A model generated the notes under the pieces. The model was not told the DNA's origin. It was given only the letters and a program-made list of their open reading frames with translations, and ran no database searches. The position numbers and the translations under genes are program-made. DNA of 64,000 bases from Clostridium algidicarnis DSM 15099 (GTDB lineage: Bacteria > Bacillota > Clostridia > Clostridiales > Clostridiaceae), in NCBI RefSeq assembly GCF_002934235.1, contig NZ_PTIS01000010.1, positions 1 through 64,000 of the forward strand, read 5' to 3'. Below are positions 20,140 to 28,214 of the stretch, in pieces (positions within the stretch are counted from its first letter, which is position 1; the number at the start of each line of letters is the position of its first letter).

Positions 20140-20411
20140 AAAGTTACACCTCATTTAAAATTTAAGAGAAAATAATTATAATTATTTTCAATACACATCA
20201 AAATATAATATTAATTAAAACTATAATATATCAAAAGCATATTAATTATAATTTTAAAATGTATAGTATAACTTTATTCCATGAAGGCTTTAAAGTCAAT
20301 TAAGTACATTTTTAAAATTAGAATGATTAACCATCTATTTTATGATAGAATAAGGTTACTAATAAACAAATGATTTCTTTAAGAATCACTTGATATAAAG
20401 GAGATAAAATA

Positions 20412-21104
20412 ATGAAAGCTATTATTTTAGCAGCAGGTATGGGAACTAGACTTAAGCCACTTACAGATAATATACCAAAATCCTTAGTTAAGGTCTGCGG
20501 GGAACCTATGGCAGAAAGACAAGTTAGGTTTCTTAAAGAAAAAGGAATTAACGATATAATTATAGTTGTAGGATATATGAAAGAAAAGTTTCAATACCTA
20601 GAAGAAAAGTATGGCGTAAAACTAATATATAATGATAAATATGATGTTTATAACAATGTTTACACTATGTATTTAGTAAGGGACTATATTAAAGATTGTT
20701 ATATTACAGAGGCAGATGTATATATGGTAGAGAACTTCTTTGAGTGGGAAATAGAAACCTCCACTTATTTTATAGGAATGAAAGAGAATTTTGAAAAAGA
20801 GTGGATACCTAAATTTGATGATGAGGGTAATGTGAATGGAATTGAGGTAGGACCTGGATCAGGCTATATTATGTCAGGCATATCTTACTGGAGTGAAAGA
20901 GACGGAAAAATCATAAAAGATGAGCTCGAAACAGTTATTAAAGCCGGAAATTTTGATAATGTTTATTGGGATGATGTTATAGCAAAGATAATATCTAAGC
21001 TACAGGTAAAGGTACAAAAAACTAGTCTTCATTCCTGGTTTGAAATAGATAGCATAAAAGATCTTAATAAAGCCGAAACAATTATAAAAACCTTAAAAAA
21101 ATAA
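20412..21104 (+). CDS. LicC-like sugar/choline-phosphate nucleotidyltransferase
   Basis: A 230-aa cytoplasmic NTP transferase. The N-terminal signature is KAIILAAGMGTRLKPLTDN, with the lysine in NIPKSLVKV following. ITEADVYMVENFF carries the metal-binding acidic residue. The size and the YNNVYTMYLVRDYI segment resemble LicC-type CTP:phosphocholine cytidylyltransferases rather than longer UDP-sugar pyrophosphorylases. No licA/licD partners are adjacent, so the substrate remains uncertain. Its neighbour 22 bp downstream is a probable DUF3785 gene. Confidence 0.85.
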   Translation: MKAIILAAGMGTRLKPLTDNIPKSLVKVCGEPMAERQVRFLKEKGINDIIIVVGYMKEKFQYLEEKYGVKLIYNDKYDVYNNVYTMYLVRDYIKDCYITEADVYMVENFFEWEIETSTYFIGMKENFEKEWIPKFDDEGNVNGIEVGPGSGYIMSGISYWSERDGKIIKDELETVIKAGNFDNVYWDDVIAKIISKLQVKVQKTSLHSWFEIDSIKDLNKAETIIKTLKK

Positions 21105-21125
21105 AAGAAATATAGGAGGATTCAA

Positions 21126-21545
21126 ATGAATAATTATACATTTAACTTTAATGGTAAGACCTACGAATTATCTCTTGATAAATTTGATTACCTATTAAAT
21201 GACGAAGAAAATGAAGTTACAGGAATAGACATAGAAGATATTCTAACTCTTTTAAATGAGAGCCCAGAGGTGGACTTTGACCTAGAATATTATAGCGTTC
21301 CTTGCGAAATATGTTTAGCTGGAAAAGAAGAAAAGAAAAGGTACTTTAACTTTTTAGAATATCACTTTACTATATTCACAAAAGAAAATGAATATGTAAT
21401 GAGCAATATATCTAAAGAATTTGAAGACACTTCCTTTACAGAACTTCAAGCTCTTGGAAAGATAGATAATAGCTTTATTGTAATAATAATGGTCTGTGAG
21501 AGCTGCGGAACTTATTCTATAGAAATTAATCAATGTGACATATAG
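21126..21545 (+). CDS. Small two-CxxC protein, probably DUF3785
   Basis: A 139-aa acidic cytoplasmic protein. Two CxxC pairs, PCEICL near residue 60 and CESCG near residue 127, suggest a single zinc site. It resembles the clostridial DUF3785 family as I remember it; function unknown. The start has AGGAGG 6 nt upstream and the gene lies 22 bp after the nucleotidyltransferase, so they probably form an operon. Confidence 0.7.
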   Translation: MNNYTFNFNGKTYELSLDKFDYLLNDEENEVTGIDIEDILTLLNESPEVDFDLEYYSVPCEICLAGKEEKKRYFNFLEYHFTIFTKENEYVMSNISKEFEDTSFTELQALGKIDNSFIVIIMVCESCGTYSIEINQCDI

Positions 21546-21630
21546 GACATATATATTGTAGCTATAAAGCTAATTATAAACTATAATATAGAATGAAGTA
21601 AAAATCTTTAATTAAATCGGAGGACTATAT

Positions 21631-21789
21631 ATGTCAGAAAAAGATATTGAAATGATGAAAAAGCTTATTGAAGAAAAAAGATTAAAAGGCTTAAAAAAGG
21701 GTGTAACTCAAAGAGCTGAAAAGACCACAGGGGAATACAGAAAAGCAAATAGAAGCACAAAGAAAACAGGCGGTTTATTTGATAAATAA
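21631..21789 (+). CDS. Small basic protein, 52 aa
   Basis: An ATG at 21631 with CGGAGGA 6 nt upstream opens a 52-codon frame (MSEKDIEMMKKLIEEKRL ... TGGLFDK). The first half is an amphipathic helix; the second is basic and Thr/Lys-rich, so RNA or DNA binding is possible. No family recognised. It has good codon use and a convincing ribosome binding site, and lies 85 bp after the two-CxxC gene. Confidence 0.7.
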   Translation: MSEKDIEMMKKLIEEKRLKGLKKGVTQRAEKTTGEYRKANRSTKKTGGLFDK

Positions 21790-21863
21790 AAATTACCAGG
21801 GCACTTTATAAATAAAGATTGCCAGGATATTTCATAAATAATAGCAGGTAATTGTTAATTTTC

Positions 21864-21936
21864 CTAATTATCCATTAAGTATTAACATTATTAATGGATA
21901 ATTAGTATTGACAATAGTATTTTAAAGTAGTATTAT
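21864..21936 (+). promoter_or_regulatory. 15-bp palindrome and sigma-A promoter of the ncRNA
   Basis: TTGACA (21908-21913), 17 nt, TATTAT (21931-21936) is a strong promoter with a start near 21943. Two nucleotides upstream of the -35 ends a perfect inverted repeat with 15-nt arms (CTAATTATCCATTAA at 21864-21878 and its complement at 21891-21905). It has no T-run, so it looks like an operator or UP-type element rather than a terminator. Confidence 0.72.
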
Positions 21937-21942
21937 AAAAAT

Positions 21943-22375
21943 ATAAACATAAGAAATATTTCTTATTATATAGCAAGATCTTTAAACAACGAAAGTAGTA
22001 CCCCCAAATTAGAAGTAATAATATTGAAAGCGTGGGGAGAGTACACAAGAGAGTTAAGACTAAACTACTAAACTAAAATTTTCAGTTAAAAGTTAATCTT
22101 TTATACGTAAAAATTAGAACGAGTTTTCTTAAAATTGGAGAGTTGCTGCCTTTAGCAGTAGATGAAGACCATTTTACCAATTATTTAAGAGATAGATGAG
22201 TATACATTTAGCTTACCCTAGCATATTTGTAAGTTATAATAGTTTTTAAACTAGGCTAACTTAGATACACCAAGGGAAATACAGTTTAAGGAGAGTACTA
22301 TTGAAAGAAACATTTATTAGAAATAGAAGTTAGATTTTAATTCATTATGAATTATGATATCTAACTTCTATTTTT
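21943..22375 (+). ncRNA. Unidentified ~430-nt structured RNA
   Basis: This stretch has its own strong promoter and a strong terminator (AATAGAAGTTAGAT / ATCTAACTTCTATT, then TTTTTTT, 22322-22375), no plausible ORF, and ends before the separate thiT promoter. Near the 5' end GTACCCCC (21998-22005) can pair with either of two identical copies of GGAGAGTAC, at 22036-22044 and 22290-22298. The distal choice extends to AGTAGTAC/GTACTATT. That suggests alternative folds. I checked for tmRNA, RNase P, SRP and T-box hallmarks and saw none. Confidence 0.6.
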
Positions 22376-22430
22376 TTGTGGAAGAAATAATTAATTAAAG
22401 TGAGAATTATCCTAAACTTCAAATAAGCTA

Positions 22431-22460
22431 TTGATATAAGTAAGATAAACATAGTATAAT
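22431..22460 (+). promoter_or_regulatory. Promoter of the thiT leader
   Basis: TTGATA (22431-22436), 18 nt, TATAAT (22455-22460). Transcription would start about 15 nt before the riboswitch. Confidence 0.8.
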
Positions 22461-22479
22461 GAAATCAAAAGAATATATA

Positions 22480-22566
22480 GGCTAGGGGTGCTTTAAAGCT
22501 GAGATTGGAATTTTTTCCTGACCCTTGTACCTGAACTGGGTAATTCCAGCGTAGGAAAGCGGATAA
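22480..22566 (+). promoter_or_regulatory. TPP riboswitch (THI element)
   Basis: The conserved blocks are in order: GGGGTGC, GCTGAGA, GACCCTTG, ACCTGAACTGGGTAAT and CCAGCGTAGG. Thiamine pyrophosphate binding should allow the downstream terminator (22575-22607) to form and switch off thiT. Confidence 0.96.
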
Positions 22567-22574
22567 TGTTATTA

Positions 22575-22607
22575 AGACACTGTTTTTCTACAGTGTCTAT
22601 TTTTTTT
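22575..22607 (+). terminator. Riboswitch-controlled terminator
   Basis: Stem AGACACTG / CAGTGTCT is followed by nine T. It lies between the TPP aptamer and the thiT ribosome binding site AAAGGGGG. Confidence 0.92.
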
Positions 22608-22632
22608 GAAAAATTTAAAGGGGGATTAATAA

Positions 22633-23286
22633 ATGGATTGGTTTAATTTTAAATTCAAAGCTCCAAAGGCTGGAGAGTCTTTAAAGGAAGTCTTCTCAAA
22701 TCCTATGATATACTTAACTTTACTAGTAGTTTTAGCAATAGCTATAGTCTTTGTATATATAAGTAAGGTAAAGCTTACCACAAGGACTATAATTCATGTA
22801 GGAATTGCCATAGCGCTTGCTATTGTACTTAAGATGTTTAGAATAATGCAAATGCCAATGGGAGGATCTGTAACCCTTGGAAGCATGATACCTATTATAT
22901 TTATAGCCTATGTTTATGGACCTAGAGTAGGTTATCTTACAGGAATGTTATTTGGAGTTATGGATTTGCTTCTAGGTGCTTATGTAGTACATCCAATGCA
23001 ACTTTTACTTGATTATGTACTAGCCTTTGGTGTATTAGGTGTAGCAGGATATTTTAAAAATAATATATCTATTGGAGCACTGGTTGCTATAGCATTAAGA
23101 TTTTTATGCCACATTGCATCTGGTGTAATATTTTTCTCTTCCTATGCAGGAGAACAAAATGCTTTAGTTTATTCTATATTATACAATGGAACTTATTTAT
23201 TACCAGAAGCTATAATAGCTATGATAATTTTAGCTGTTCTTCCAACTAAGAGACTAAGAACTGAAATCTCAAAGGGTGCTTATTAA
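22633..23286 (+). CDS. thiT: Thiamine ECF transporter S component ThiT
   Basis: A membrane substrate-binding subunit of an energy-coupling-factor transporter for thiamine. It has 217 aa with an extra N-terminal helix and about 30 residues before the usual six-helix core. Core motifs are GGSVTLGSMIPIIFIAY, GPRVGYLTGMLFGVMDLL, HPMQLLLDYVLAFG and RFLCHIASGVIFF. The TPP riboswitch upstream confirms the substrate. The shared EcfA/EcfT module is not in this window. Confidence 0.96.
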   Translation: MDWFNFKFKAPKAGESLKEVFSNPMIYLTLLVVLAIAIVFVYISKVKLTTRTIIHVGIAIALAIVLKMFRIMQMPMGGSVTLGSMIPIIFIAYVYGPRVGYLTGMLFGVMDLLLGAYVVHPMQLLLDYVLAFGVLGVAGYFKNNISIGALVAIALRFLCHIASGVIFFSSYAGEQNALVYSILYNGTYLLPEAIIAMIILAVLPTKRLRTEISKGAY

Positions 23287-23376
23287 AAAGGTTACAAGTC
23301 TGTGGACCTCTAACCTATAGATTCATGATATTATATTAGTCTTTTAGTATTACTATTATTATATAAAAGATATAAA

Positions 23377-23414
23377 AAAATAGCCCTCTATTGAATTCAA
23401 TAGAGGGCTATTTT
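23377..23414. terminator. Bidirectional terminator thiT/dhaM
   Basis: A perfect 38-nt palindrome centred on GAATTC, with arms containing AAAATAGCCCTCTATTG, flanked by A and T tracts. Confidence 0.95.
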
Positions 23415-23420
23415 AAAAAA

Positions 23421-23810
23421 TTATGATATTTTACCTAGAGATAAACCTTTTAATGCTTCTTTTATTTCAGATCTATTTTTATCCATGCTACTTTCTACTG
23501 CAGCTGTAATAGCTCCTTCAACTAGAGCAACATCTAGTATCTCTACATTAGCTTTCATAGTATCATCTAGCATTTCAATAGCCATTTCTGCATTCATAAA
23601 TGCACTACCAAGGTCAAATAAAATTAAAACACCTTCATCAGAATATACTTCATTTATAGCATCTAAGATCTTATTTATATCTGATCCTATTCGGCCATCT
23701 TCAGTACCACCTGCAGCTGCTATTGGTACTTCCTTTGCCATTTCATGGGCTAACTTTTTAGTACCTTCTGCAATCTCATTACTGTGAGATATTATAACTA
23801 GTCCTACCAA
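23421..23810 (-). CDS. dhaM: PTS-dependent dihydroxyacetone kinase, DhaM subunit
   Basis: A 129-aa EIIA-mannose-fold phosphocarrier that passes phosphate from HPr to ADP bound on DhaL. The phosphorylated His is H9 in LVIISHSNEIAEG; AAAGGTEDGRIGSD and ILFDLGSAFMNAE are typical. I chose TTG at 23810, with AAAGGAGG 8 nt upstream; the GTG at 23819 overlaps that site. It has only the EIIA domain, unlike the three-domain E. coli DhaM. Last gene of dhaK-dhaL-dhaM. Confidence 0.94.
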   Translation of the reverse strand: MVGLVIISHSNEIAEGTKKLAHEMAKEVPIAAAGGTEDGRIGSDINKILDAINEVYSDEGVLILFDLGSAFMNAEMAIEMLDDTMKANVEILDVALVEGAITAAVESSMDKNRSEIKEALKGLSLGKIS

Positions 23811-23870
23811 TCTTAGCACCTCCTTTGTAAATTACCTACTATCTAAAAGTTAATATATATTATATTAATT

Positions 23871-24509
23871 TTAACCTTTTGATTTAACAAAGTCATAGAT
23901 TGTTTCAAATATAAGGGCACTAGATACAGCACCAGGATCTTTATGTCCAAGGCTTCTATCACCAAGGTAGCTTGCTCTTCCTTTTTTAGCTATGATATCC
24001 ATTGTGTGATTGGCACCTTTATATGCAGCTTCTTTAACTTTAAATAAGGTATCTATTGCACTCTCATCATTATCTAAGGATTCTCTTAGTTGATTTAATG
24101 CAGGCTCAATAGCATCTACCATGGTCTTGTCATCTATTTCAGCCTTTCCTCTTAATTTTACACCATCTAAAGCAGCTTGAAGCATTTGTAAAAAGTCCTT
24201 AAGATCAACCTGGGATTTACCTTGAACATTCATCGAAGCCTTCATAAAAGCAGTTCCATACAAGGGGCCAGAAGCACCTCCAACACTTGACACTAAGGCA
24301 AGGCCGGACTTTTTAAGCATATCCCCTATATCATCTCCAGAATCATCTTTTATCTTAGCAACCATTGCTGTAAAGCCTTTGTGTAGATTTAATCCATGAT
24401 CTCCATCTCCAATAGTAGCATCTAATTCTGTTAGATATTCTTTGTTTTTAGTCATAACTTCACTTAATTTAATTAATAATTCTTTAATTTCAACACCTTT
24501 TAAGCTCAA
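23871..24509 (-). CDS. dhaL: Dihydroxyacetone kinase, ADP-binding subunit DhaL
   Basis: A 212-aa subunit carrying a permanently bound ADP that shuttles phosphate from DhaM to the substrate on DhaK. The nucleotide/Mg site ATIGDGDHGLNLHKG is intact, as are SVGGASGPLYGTAF and SYLGDRSLGHKDPGA. The start is TTG at 24509 with GAGGTG upstream. It is separated from dhaK by 130 bp holding a dispersed repeat (24553-24599), unusual within this operon. Confidence 0.95.
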   Translation of the reverse strand: MSLKGVEIKELLIKLSEVMTKNKEYLTELDATIGDGDHGLNLHKGFTAMVAKIKDDSGDDIGDMLKKSGLALVSSVGGASGPLYGTAFMKASMNVQGKSQVDLKDFLQMLQAALDGVKLRGKAEIDDKTMVDAIEPALNQLRESLDNDESAIDTLFKVKEAAYKGANHTMDIIAKKGRASYLGDRSLGHKDPGAVSSALIFETIYDFVKSKG

Positions 24510-24552
24510 GGACTACACCTCTTTTCCATATAAATTATTAAAGTTTTTAACC

Positions 24553-24599
24553 TAATTGTGCAGAATTCTTCCATCCTCTTAGGTGGTGGTAGTTCACTA
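24553..24599 (-). repeat. Dispersed short repeat, copy 2, between dhaK and dhaL
   Basis: On the minus strand it reads TAGTGAACTACCACCACC, TAAGAGGATGG, AAGAATTCTGCAC. It matches copies 1 and 3 in the core. It occupies much of the dhaK-dhaL gap. Confidence 0.65.
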
Positions 24600-24639
24600 A
24601 ACCTTATTTTGATTTAAGGCTTAAAGTAGTTTTAAGTAA

Positions 24640-25638
24640 CTAAATAACTTTAAAAGCTGGAGTATCTGAAGGTGCATCTAAAAGTTCTTTTAATTCTTCG
24701 TCTAGCTTTAATAGTGTTATAGAAAAACCAGCCATTTCTAGAGAAGTCATATATTCACCAACAAAAGTTTTATGAATAACTATACCTTTTTCTTTTAATA
24801 TTTCATTTACCTTTTTGTTTACTATATAGAGTTCCATATGAGGAGTTGCAGCAAGTCCGTTTATCATAACTGCTACCTCATCTTTAGAATTTAAGCTCAT
24901 ATCTTTTAATATTTTATCCATTAAATGTGTGGTTATTTCATCCGCAGTGCTTATCTTTTCTCTATGAGTACCTGGTTCACCGTGGATTCCCATACCAATT
25001 TCTACCTCATCTTCAGCTAATGTAAAGTTAGGCTTTCCAGCTGCTGGTACTATGCAAGAACTTAAGGACATACCCATACTTCTTACATTTTGCACTACCT
25101 TTTTAGCAGTCTTTTGAACTTCTTCTAAGGATGCACCAGTTTCAGCCTTAGATCCTGCTATTTTGTGAACAAATACTGTTCCGGCGATACCACGTCTTCC
25201 AGCAGTATAGGTACTATTTTCTACAGCTACATCATCATCTACAACAACTGTTTCAACTTTTATATCTTCCATATCTGCAAGTTCCTTTGCCATTTCAAAG
25301 TTCATAATATCTCCAGTGTAATTTTTAATTATAAGAAGGGTACCCTTACCACCATCAACAGCCTTTATAGCTTCAAATATCTGATCAGGTGTTGGAGATG
25401 TGAATACAGATCCAGCTACAGCAGCATTTAGCATGCCTTTTCCTACATATCCACCGTGTGCAGGTTCATGACCACTGCCACCGCCACTAACTAGGGCTAC
25501 CTTTCCTTTTATAGGAGAATCATTTCTTATAAGTACATTTGCATTATCTAACTTCTTTAGGTATTCAGGGTGAGCTGCCACCATTCCTTGAAGCATATCA
25601 TCTACAACTAAATTAGGATCATTTATTAATTTTTTCAT
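24640..25638 (-). CDS. dhaK: Dihydroxyacetone kinase, substrate subunit DhaK
   Basis: A 332-aa subunit that binds dihydroxyacetone covalently through a histidine. H219 in [14 protein letters not shown] is that residue; [16 protein letters not shown] near residues 51-66 is the other signature. It is the first gene of dhaK-dhaL-dhaM, feeding glycerol or dihydroxyacetone into glycolysis at the expense of PEP. The ATG follows AAGGAGG. A 9-bp-arm palindrome lies about 70 bp upstream. No DhaR/DhaS regulator is adjacent; an XRE-type regulator gene lies upstream. Confidence 0.96.
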   Translation of the reverse strand: MKKLINDPNLVVDDMLQGMVAAHPEYLKKLDNANVLIRNDSPIKGKVALVSGGGSGHEPAHGGYVGKGMLNAAVAGSVFTSPTPDQIFEAIKAVDGGKGTLLIIKNYTGDIMNFEMAKELADMEDIKVETVVVDDDVAVENSTYTAGRRGIAGTVFVHKIAGSKAETGASLEEVQKTAKKVVQNVRSMGMSLSSCIVPAAGKPNFTLAEDEVEIGMGIHGEPGTHREKISTADEITTHLMDKILKDMSLNSKDEVAVMINGLAATPHMELYIVNKKVNEILKEKGIVIHKTFVGEYMTSLEMAGFSITLLKLDEELKELLDAPSDTPAFKVI

Positions 25639-25705
25639 TAAAAACTACCTCCTTATTGTTATTATGCCTAAAATGCTAAATAAGATAACTTTGAATATAT
25701 AAACA

Positions 25706-25728
25706 TTGTTATATACATGATATAACAA
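25706..25728. promoter_or_regulatory. Operator-like palindrome upstream of dhaK
   Basis: Perfect 9-nt arms TTGTTATAT / ATATAACAA with a 5-nt centre, 68-90 bp before the dhaK ATG. This is where a promoter and repressor site for dhaKLM would be expected. The regulator is not identified. Confidence 0.5.
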
Positions 25729-25863
25729 AAATCTTAACTTAAAAAGATTTTAATATGGATAACCTTAAAGTTAATTATTTGTTAATAATAAAGGGCTTAA
25801 GCGCCTTTTACTATATGTAAGATATACTTTTGAAATATGTAGTAAACAGTGGTAAATAAGAAA

Positions 25864-26094
25864 TTAATCCTCGCTATTAAGATACCCTTCTAATTCAAAA
25901 ATATCATCAATTTTCTCATTGAAATATTGTGCTATTTTAAAGGCTAATTTTAATGATGGATTAAAGGTTCCTCTTTCTATTTCTAAAATAGTTCCTCTAG
26001 AAACCCCTATACATGTAGCTAATTGCTCTTGTGTTATATTTTTTTCTGTCCTTAGTACTTTAATTTTGGTGTTAAATGTCTTAGATTTACTCAA
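25864..26094 (-). CDS. XRE-family HTH regulator
   Basis: A 76-aa Cro/CI-type DNA-binding protein consisting of little more than the HTH domain: KIKVLRTEKNITQEQLA, CIGVSRGTILEIERGTFNPSL and FNEKIDDIFELE. This is the short clostridial/bacillar type that usually dimerises on a palindrome. I favour the TTG at 26094 because GAGGGGG lies about 10 nt upstream, whereas the GTG at 26106 is fused to that sequence. Targets unknown; it could control itself or dhaKLM next door. Confidence 0.85.
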   Translation of the reverse strand: MSKSKTFNTKIKVLRTEKNITQEQLATCIGVSRGTILEIERGTFNPSLKLAFKIAQYFNEKIDDIFELEGYLNSED

Positions 26095-26223
26095 AAAATA
26101 AAGCACCCCCTCACTAACTTATTCATATAATTATATCACTATATTTAAAATAAGGTATCTGAAAAATAACAATATCAAAGCAAAGTTCGTTTTTAAAGCT
26201 TTGTTTAAAGAATATATATGGAA

Positions 26224-26261
26224 TAAAAAAGGCTTTTATCATTAATTAATGATAAAAGCCT
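26224..26261 (-). terminator. Terminator of the peptide ABC operon
   Basis: A perfect 32-nt palindrome (26230-26261) starting AGGCTTTTATCATTAA is followed on the minus strand by TTTTTTATT. It ends the operon 25 bp after the last stop. Confidence 0.93.
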
Positions 26262-26285
26262 AGGTAAATTATTATACTAAAATAA

Positions 26286-27125
26286 CTATTTAGCCTTTGG
26301 TTCAAAGGTTAATCTTAAAGTATCACCTATTATATTAAAGCTTAATACTGTAAACAGTATTAAAAGACCAGGAAAGATTGCAAGTGCTGGTTGGTCTAGC
26401 ATATAAGATTGAGCACTTTGAAGCATACTACCCCAAGAAGAATTAGGCTGCTGAACTCCAAGACCTAAAAAGCTTAGAGAAGATTCCATAAGTATAGAGT
26501 TTGCTATATTTATAGAAGAAGCAACTATTATACTTGGGAAAACATTTGGTATTATGTGCTTAAATATTATTCTAGATGGTTTTATACCTTGAGCCTTAGC
26601 ATATAATACATACTCTCTTTCTTTTATAGATAAAGTTTCGCTTCGTATTATACGAGCTATTCCCATCCAACTAAATAGAGCTATAATAATTATTATGTTT
26701 TTAACACCAGGTTTAAAATATACATTTAGGGTAAGAATCAAAAAGAAACTTGGTATAGACATTAAAATATCTATAAGTCGCATTATAAGAGTATCTACAA
26801 TGCCACCAGCATATCCGCTTATGGTTCCAACTATAGTTCCTATGGTGCTAGATATAATCATGGACAAAAATCCTACAAAAAGGGACAGTCTACCACCATA
26901 TAAAGCTCTTGTAAAATAGTCTCTCCCCATATCATCTGTGCCAAAAAGATGCTGGAGGCTAGGACCTTGAAGTTTATTATTTACATCAATAGCGTTAGGA
27001 TCATAGGGGGATAAAAATGCTAATATACAAATTATAAGAAGTACTATAAGTATACCTATGGCAGCTAAAGATAATTTGCTTTTTTTGAAATCCTTTTTTA
27101 CCATTTGAAAAAAACTATCACCCAT
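26286..27125 (-). CDS. Oligopeptide ABC transporter permease (OppC/DppC type)
   Basis: A 279-aa inner-membrane permease with an N-terminal helix, a periplasmic-type loop (LSPYDPNAIDVNNKLQGPS) and five further helices. GTDDMGRDYFTRALYGGRLSL and the EAA-like loop YVLYAKAQGIKPSRIIFKHIIPN are diagnostic of the OppC/DppC family. The start lies one base after the stop of the OppB-type gene. It works with the adjacent permease and lipoprotein. No ATPase genes are in the operon. Confidence 0.95.
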   Translation of the reverse strand: MGDSFFQMVKKDFKKSKLSLAAIGILIVLLIICILAFLSPYDPNAIDVNNKLQGPSLQHLFGTDDMGRDYFTRALYGGRLSLFVGFLSMIISSTIGTIVGTISGYAGGIVDTLIMRLIDILMSIPSFFLILTLNVYFKPGVKNIIIIIALFSWMGIARIIRSETLSIKEREYVLYAKAQGIKPSRIIFKHIIPNVFPSIIVASSINIANSILMESSLSFLGLGVQQPNSSWGSMLQSAQSYMLDQPALAIFPGLLILFTVLSFNIIGDTLRLTFEPKAK

Positions 27126-27126
27126 A

Positions 27127-28086
27127 TTAATTCACCGCCTTTATTCTAGGATCTACTACCCCGTATAATATGTCGGCTATAAGGTTTCCCAAAATAAGCA
27201 TTAAAGCTGATATCATGGTTATAGCCATTATTAGAGGATAGTCAAAGCTAAATATAGCATTTATCCCTAGTCTACCCATACCTGGCCAGCCGAAAATTGT
27301 TTCTGTAATAAAGGCACCTGCAATAAGGTTAGGTAAGGACATTCCTATAATAGTTATTATAGGTAAAAGAGTATTTTTTAAAATATGGGTACCAAAAACT
27401 TTTCTAGAGCTGACACCTTTTCCTATAGCAGTTCTTACATAGTCTTCTTTCATTTCAGTTATTGCCTTACTTCTTATATATCTTGTTATAACTGCAAAGT
27501 TTTGAAAGCTTAAAACTGTAGCTGGCATTATAGTATGTTTAATTACATCTAAAATAGAATTTATCCCTATGGTATGCATACCAACACTAGGTAGTAGCCT
27601 AAGCTTTTGTGAGAATATAACTATAAGTATCATGGCAAACCAAAAGGAAGGGATAGAAATACCTATGTAACTAATTATAGATATAATATTATCTATCCAC
27701 TTATTTTTATTATAAGCAGCAATTAAACCAAAAATTATTCCAAAGATTATAGCTGTTATTAAAGAGGTACCCATAAGAAGTAAGGTTGCGGGTATCCTTT
27801 CTTTTATTTGATGAGATACAGGCCTATAGTTTATAAGAGAGTATCCAAAGTCACCTTTTAAAACATTTTTTAACCAGGCTACATATTGCATAGGAACAGG
27901 CTTATCAAGACCTAAATTTACCCTTACCCTCTCCACATCTTCTGCACTCATATTCGGGGTAACATAGGATCTAACAGGATCCCCTGGAGCCATTTTAATA
28001 AGAAGAAAGGATAATATGGATATAAATATTAACATTGGAATAGCTTGAAGTGTTCTTTTAAATATATAACGTGCCAATTTTTTCAC
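27127..28086 (-). CDS. Oligopeptide ABC transporter permease (OppB/DppB type)
   Basis: A 319-aa permease with six hydrophobic helices. FISILSFLLIKMAPGDPV near the N terminus, NLGLDKPVPMQYVAWL in the external loop and YVRTAIGKGVSSRKVFGTHI (EAA loop) are characteristic of OppB/DppB. It lies between the substrate-binding protein and the OppC-type permease. A weak hairpin (28171-28193) separates it from the upstream binding-protein gene, which may reduce downstream expression. Confidence 0.95.
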   Translation of the reverse strand: MKKLARYIFKRTLQAIPMLIFISILSFLLIKMAPGDPVRSYVTPNMSAEDVERVRVNLGLDKPVPMQYVAWLKNVLKGDFGYSLINYRPVSHQIKERIPATLLLMGTSLITAIIFGIIFGLIAAYNKNKWIDNIISIISYIGISIPSFWFAMILIVIFSQKLRLLPSVGMHTIGINSILDVIKHTIMPATVLSFQNFAVITRYIRSKAITEMKEDYVRTAIGKGVSSRKVFGTHILKNTLLPIITIIGMSLPNLIAGAFITETIFGWPGMGRLGINAIFSFDYPLIMAITMISALMLILGNLIADILYGVVDPRIKAVN

Positions 28087-28170
28087 CTCCGAGGTTTAAA
28101 GTTTAATATAAGATATCTCAAAAAGTAGACTAGAATATTAAGTTTTTTTAAGATACCTAAAGAAAATTAA

Positions 28171-28193
28171 AGGGAAGCCACTATGGTTTCCCT
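28171..28193 (-). promoter_or_regulatory. Weak hairpin between binding-protein and permease genes
   Basis: Arms AGGGAAGCCA and TGGTTTCCCT have one imperfect pair on the minus strand and an AT-rich 3' flank. This is a plausible partial terminator or mRNA-stabilising stem, common after genes for abundant binding proteins. Confidence 0.45.
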
Positions 28194-28214
28194 CTAATAT
28201 ATACACTAAATTAA

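Noticed and set aside
21943-22375. T-box leader, tmRNA, RNase P or SRP RNA
   Set aside because: The T-box core (GGTGGTACCGCG), tmRNA ends, the RNase P GAGGAAAGTCC block and the SRP GGAAG/GCAG loop are all absent, and no aminoacyl-tRNA or amino-acid gene follows.
24640-25638. Short opposite-strand ORFs inside dhaK, lacZ, DUF979, thiT and other genes
   Set aside because: They are antisense shadows of well-supported genes, without starts or family resemblance.
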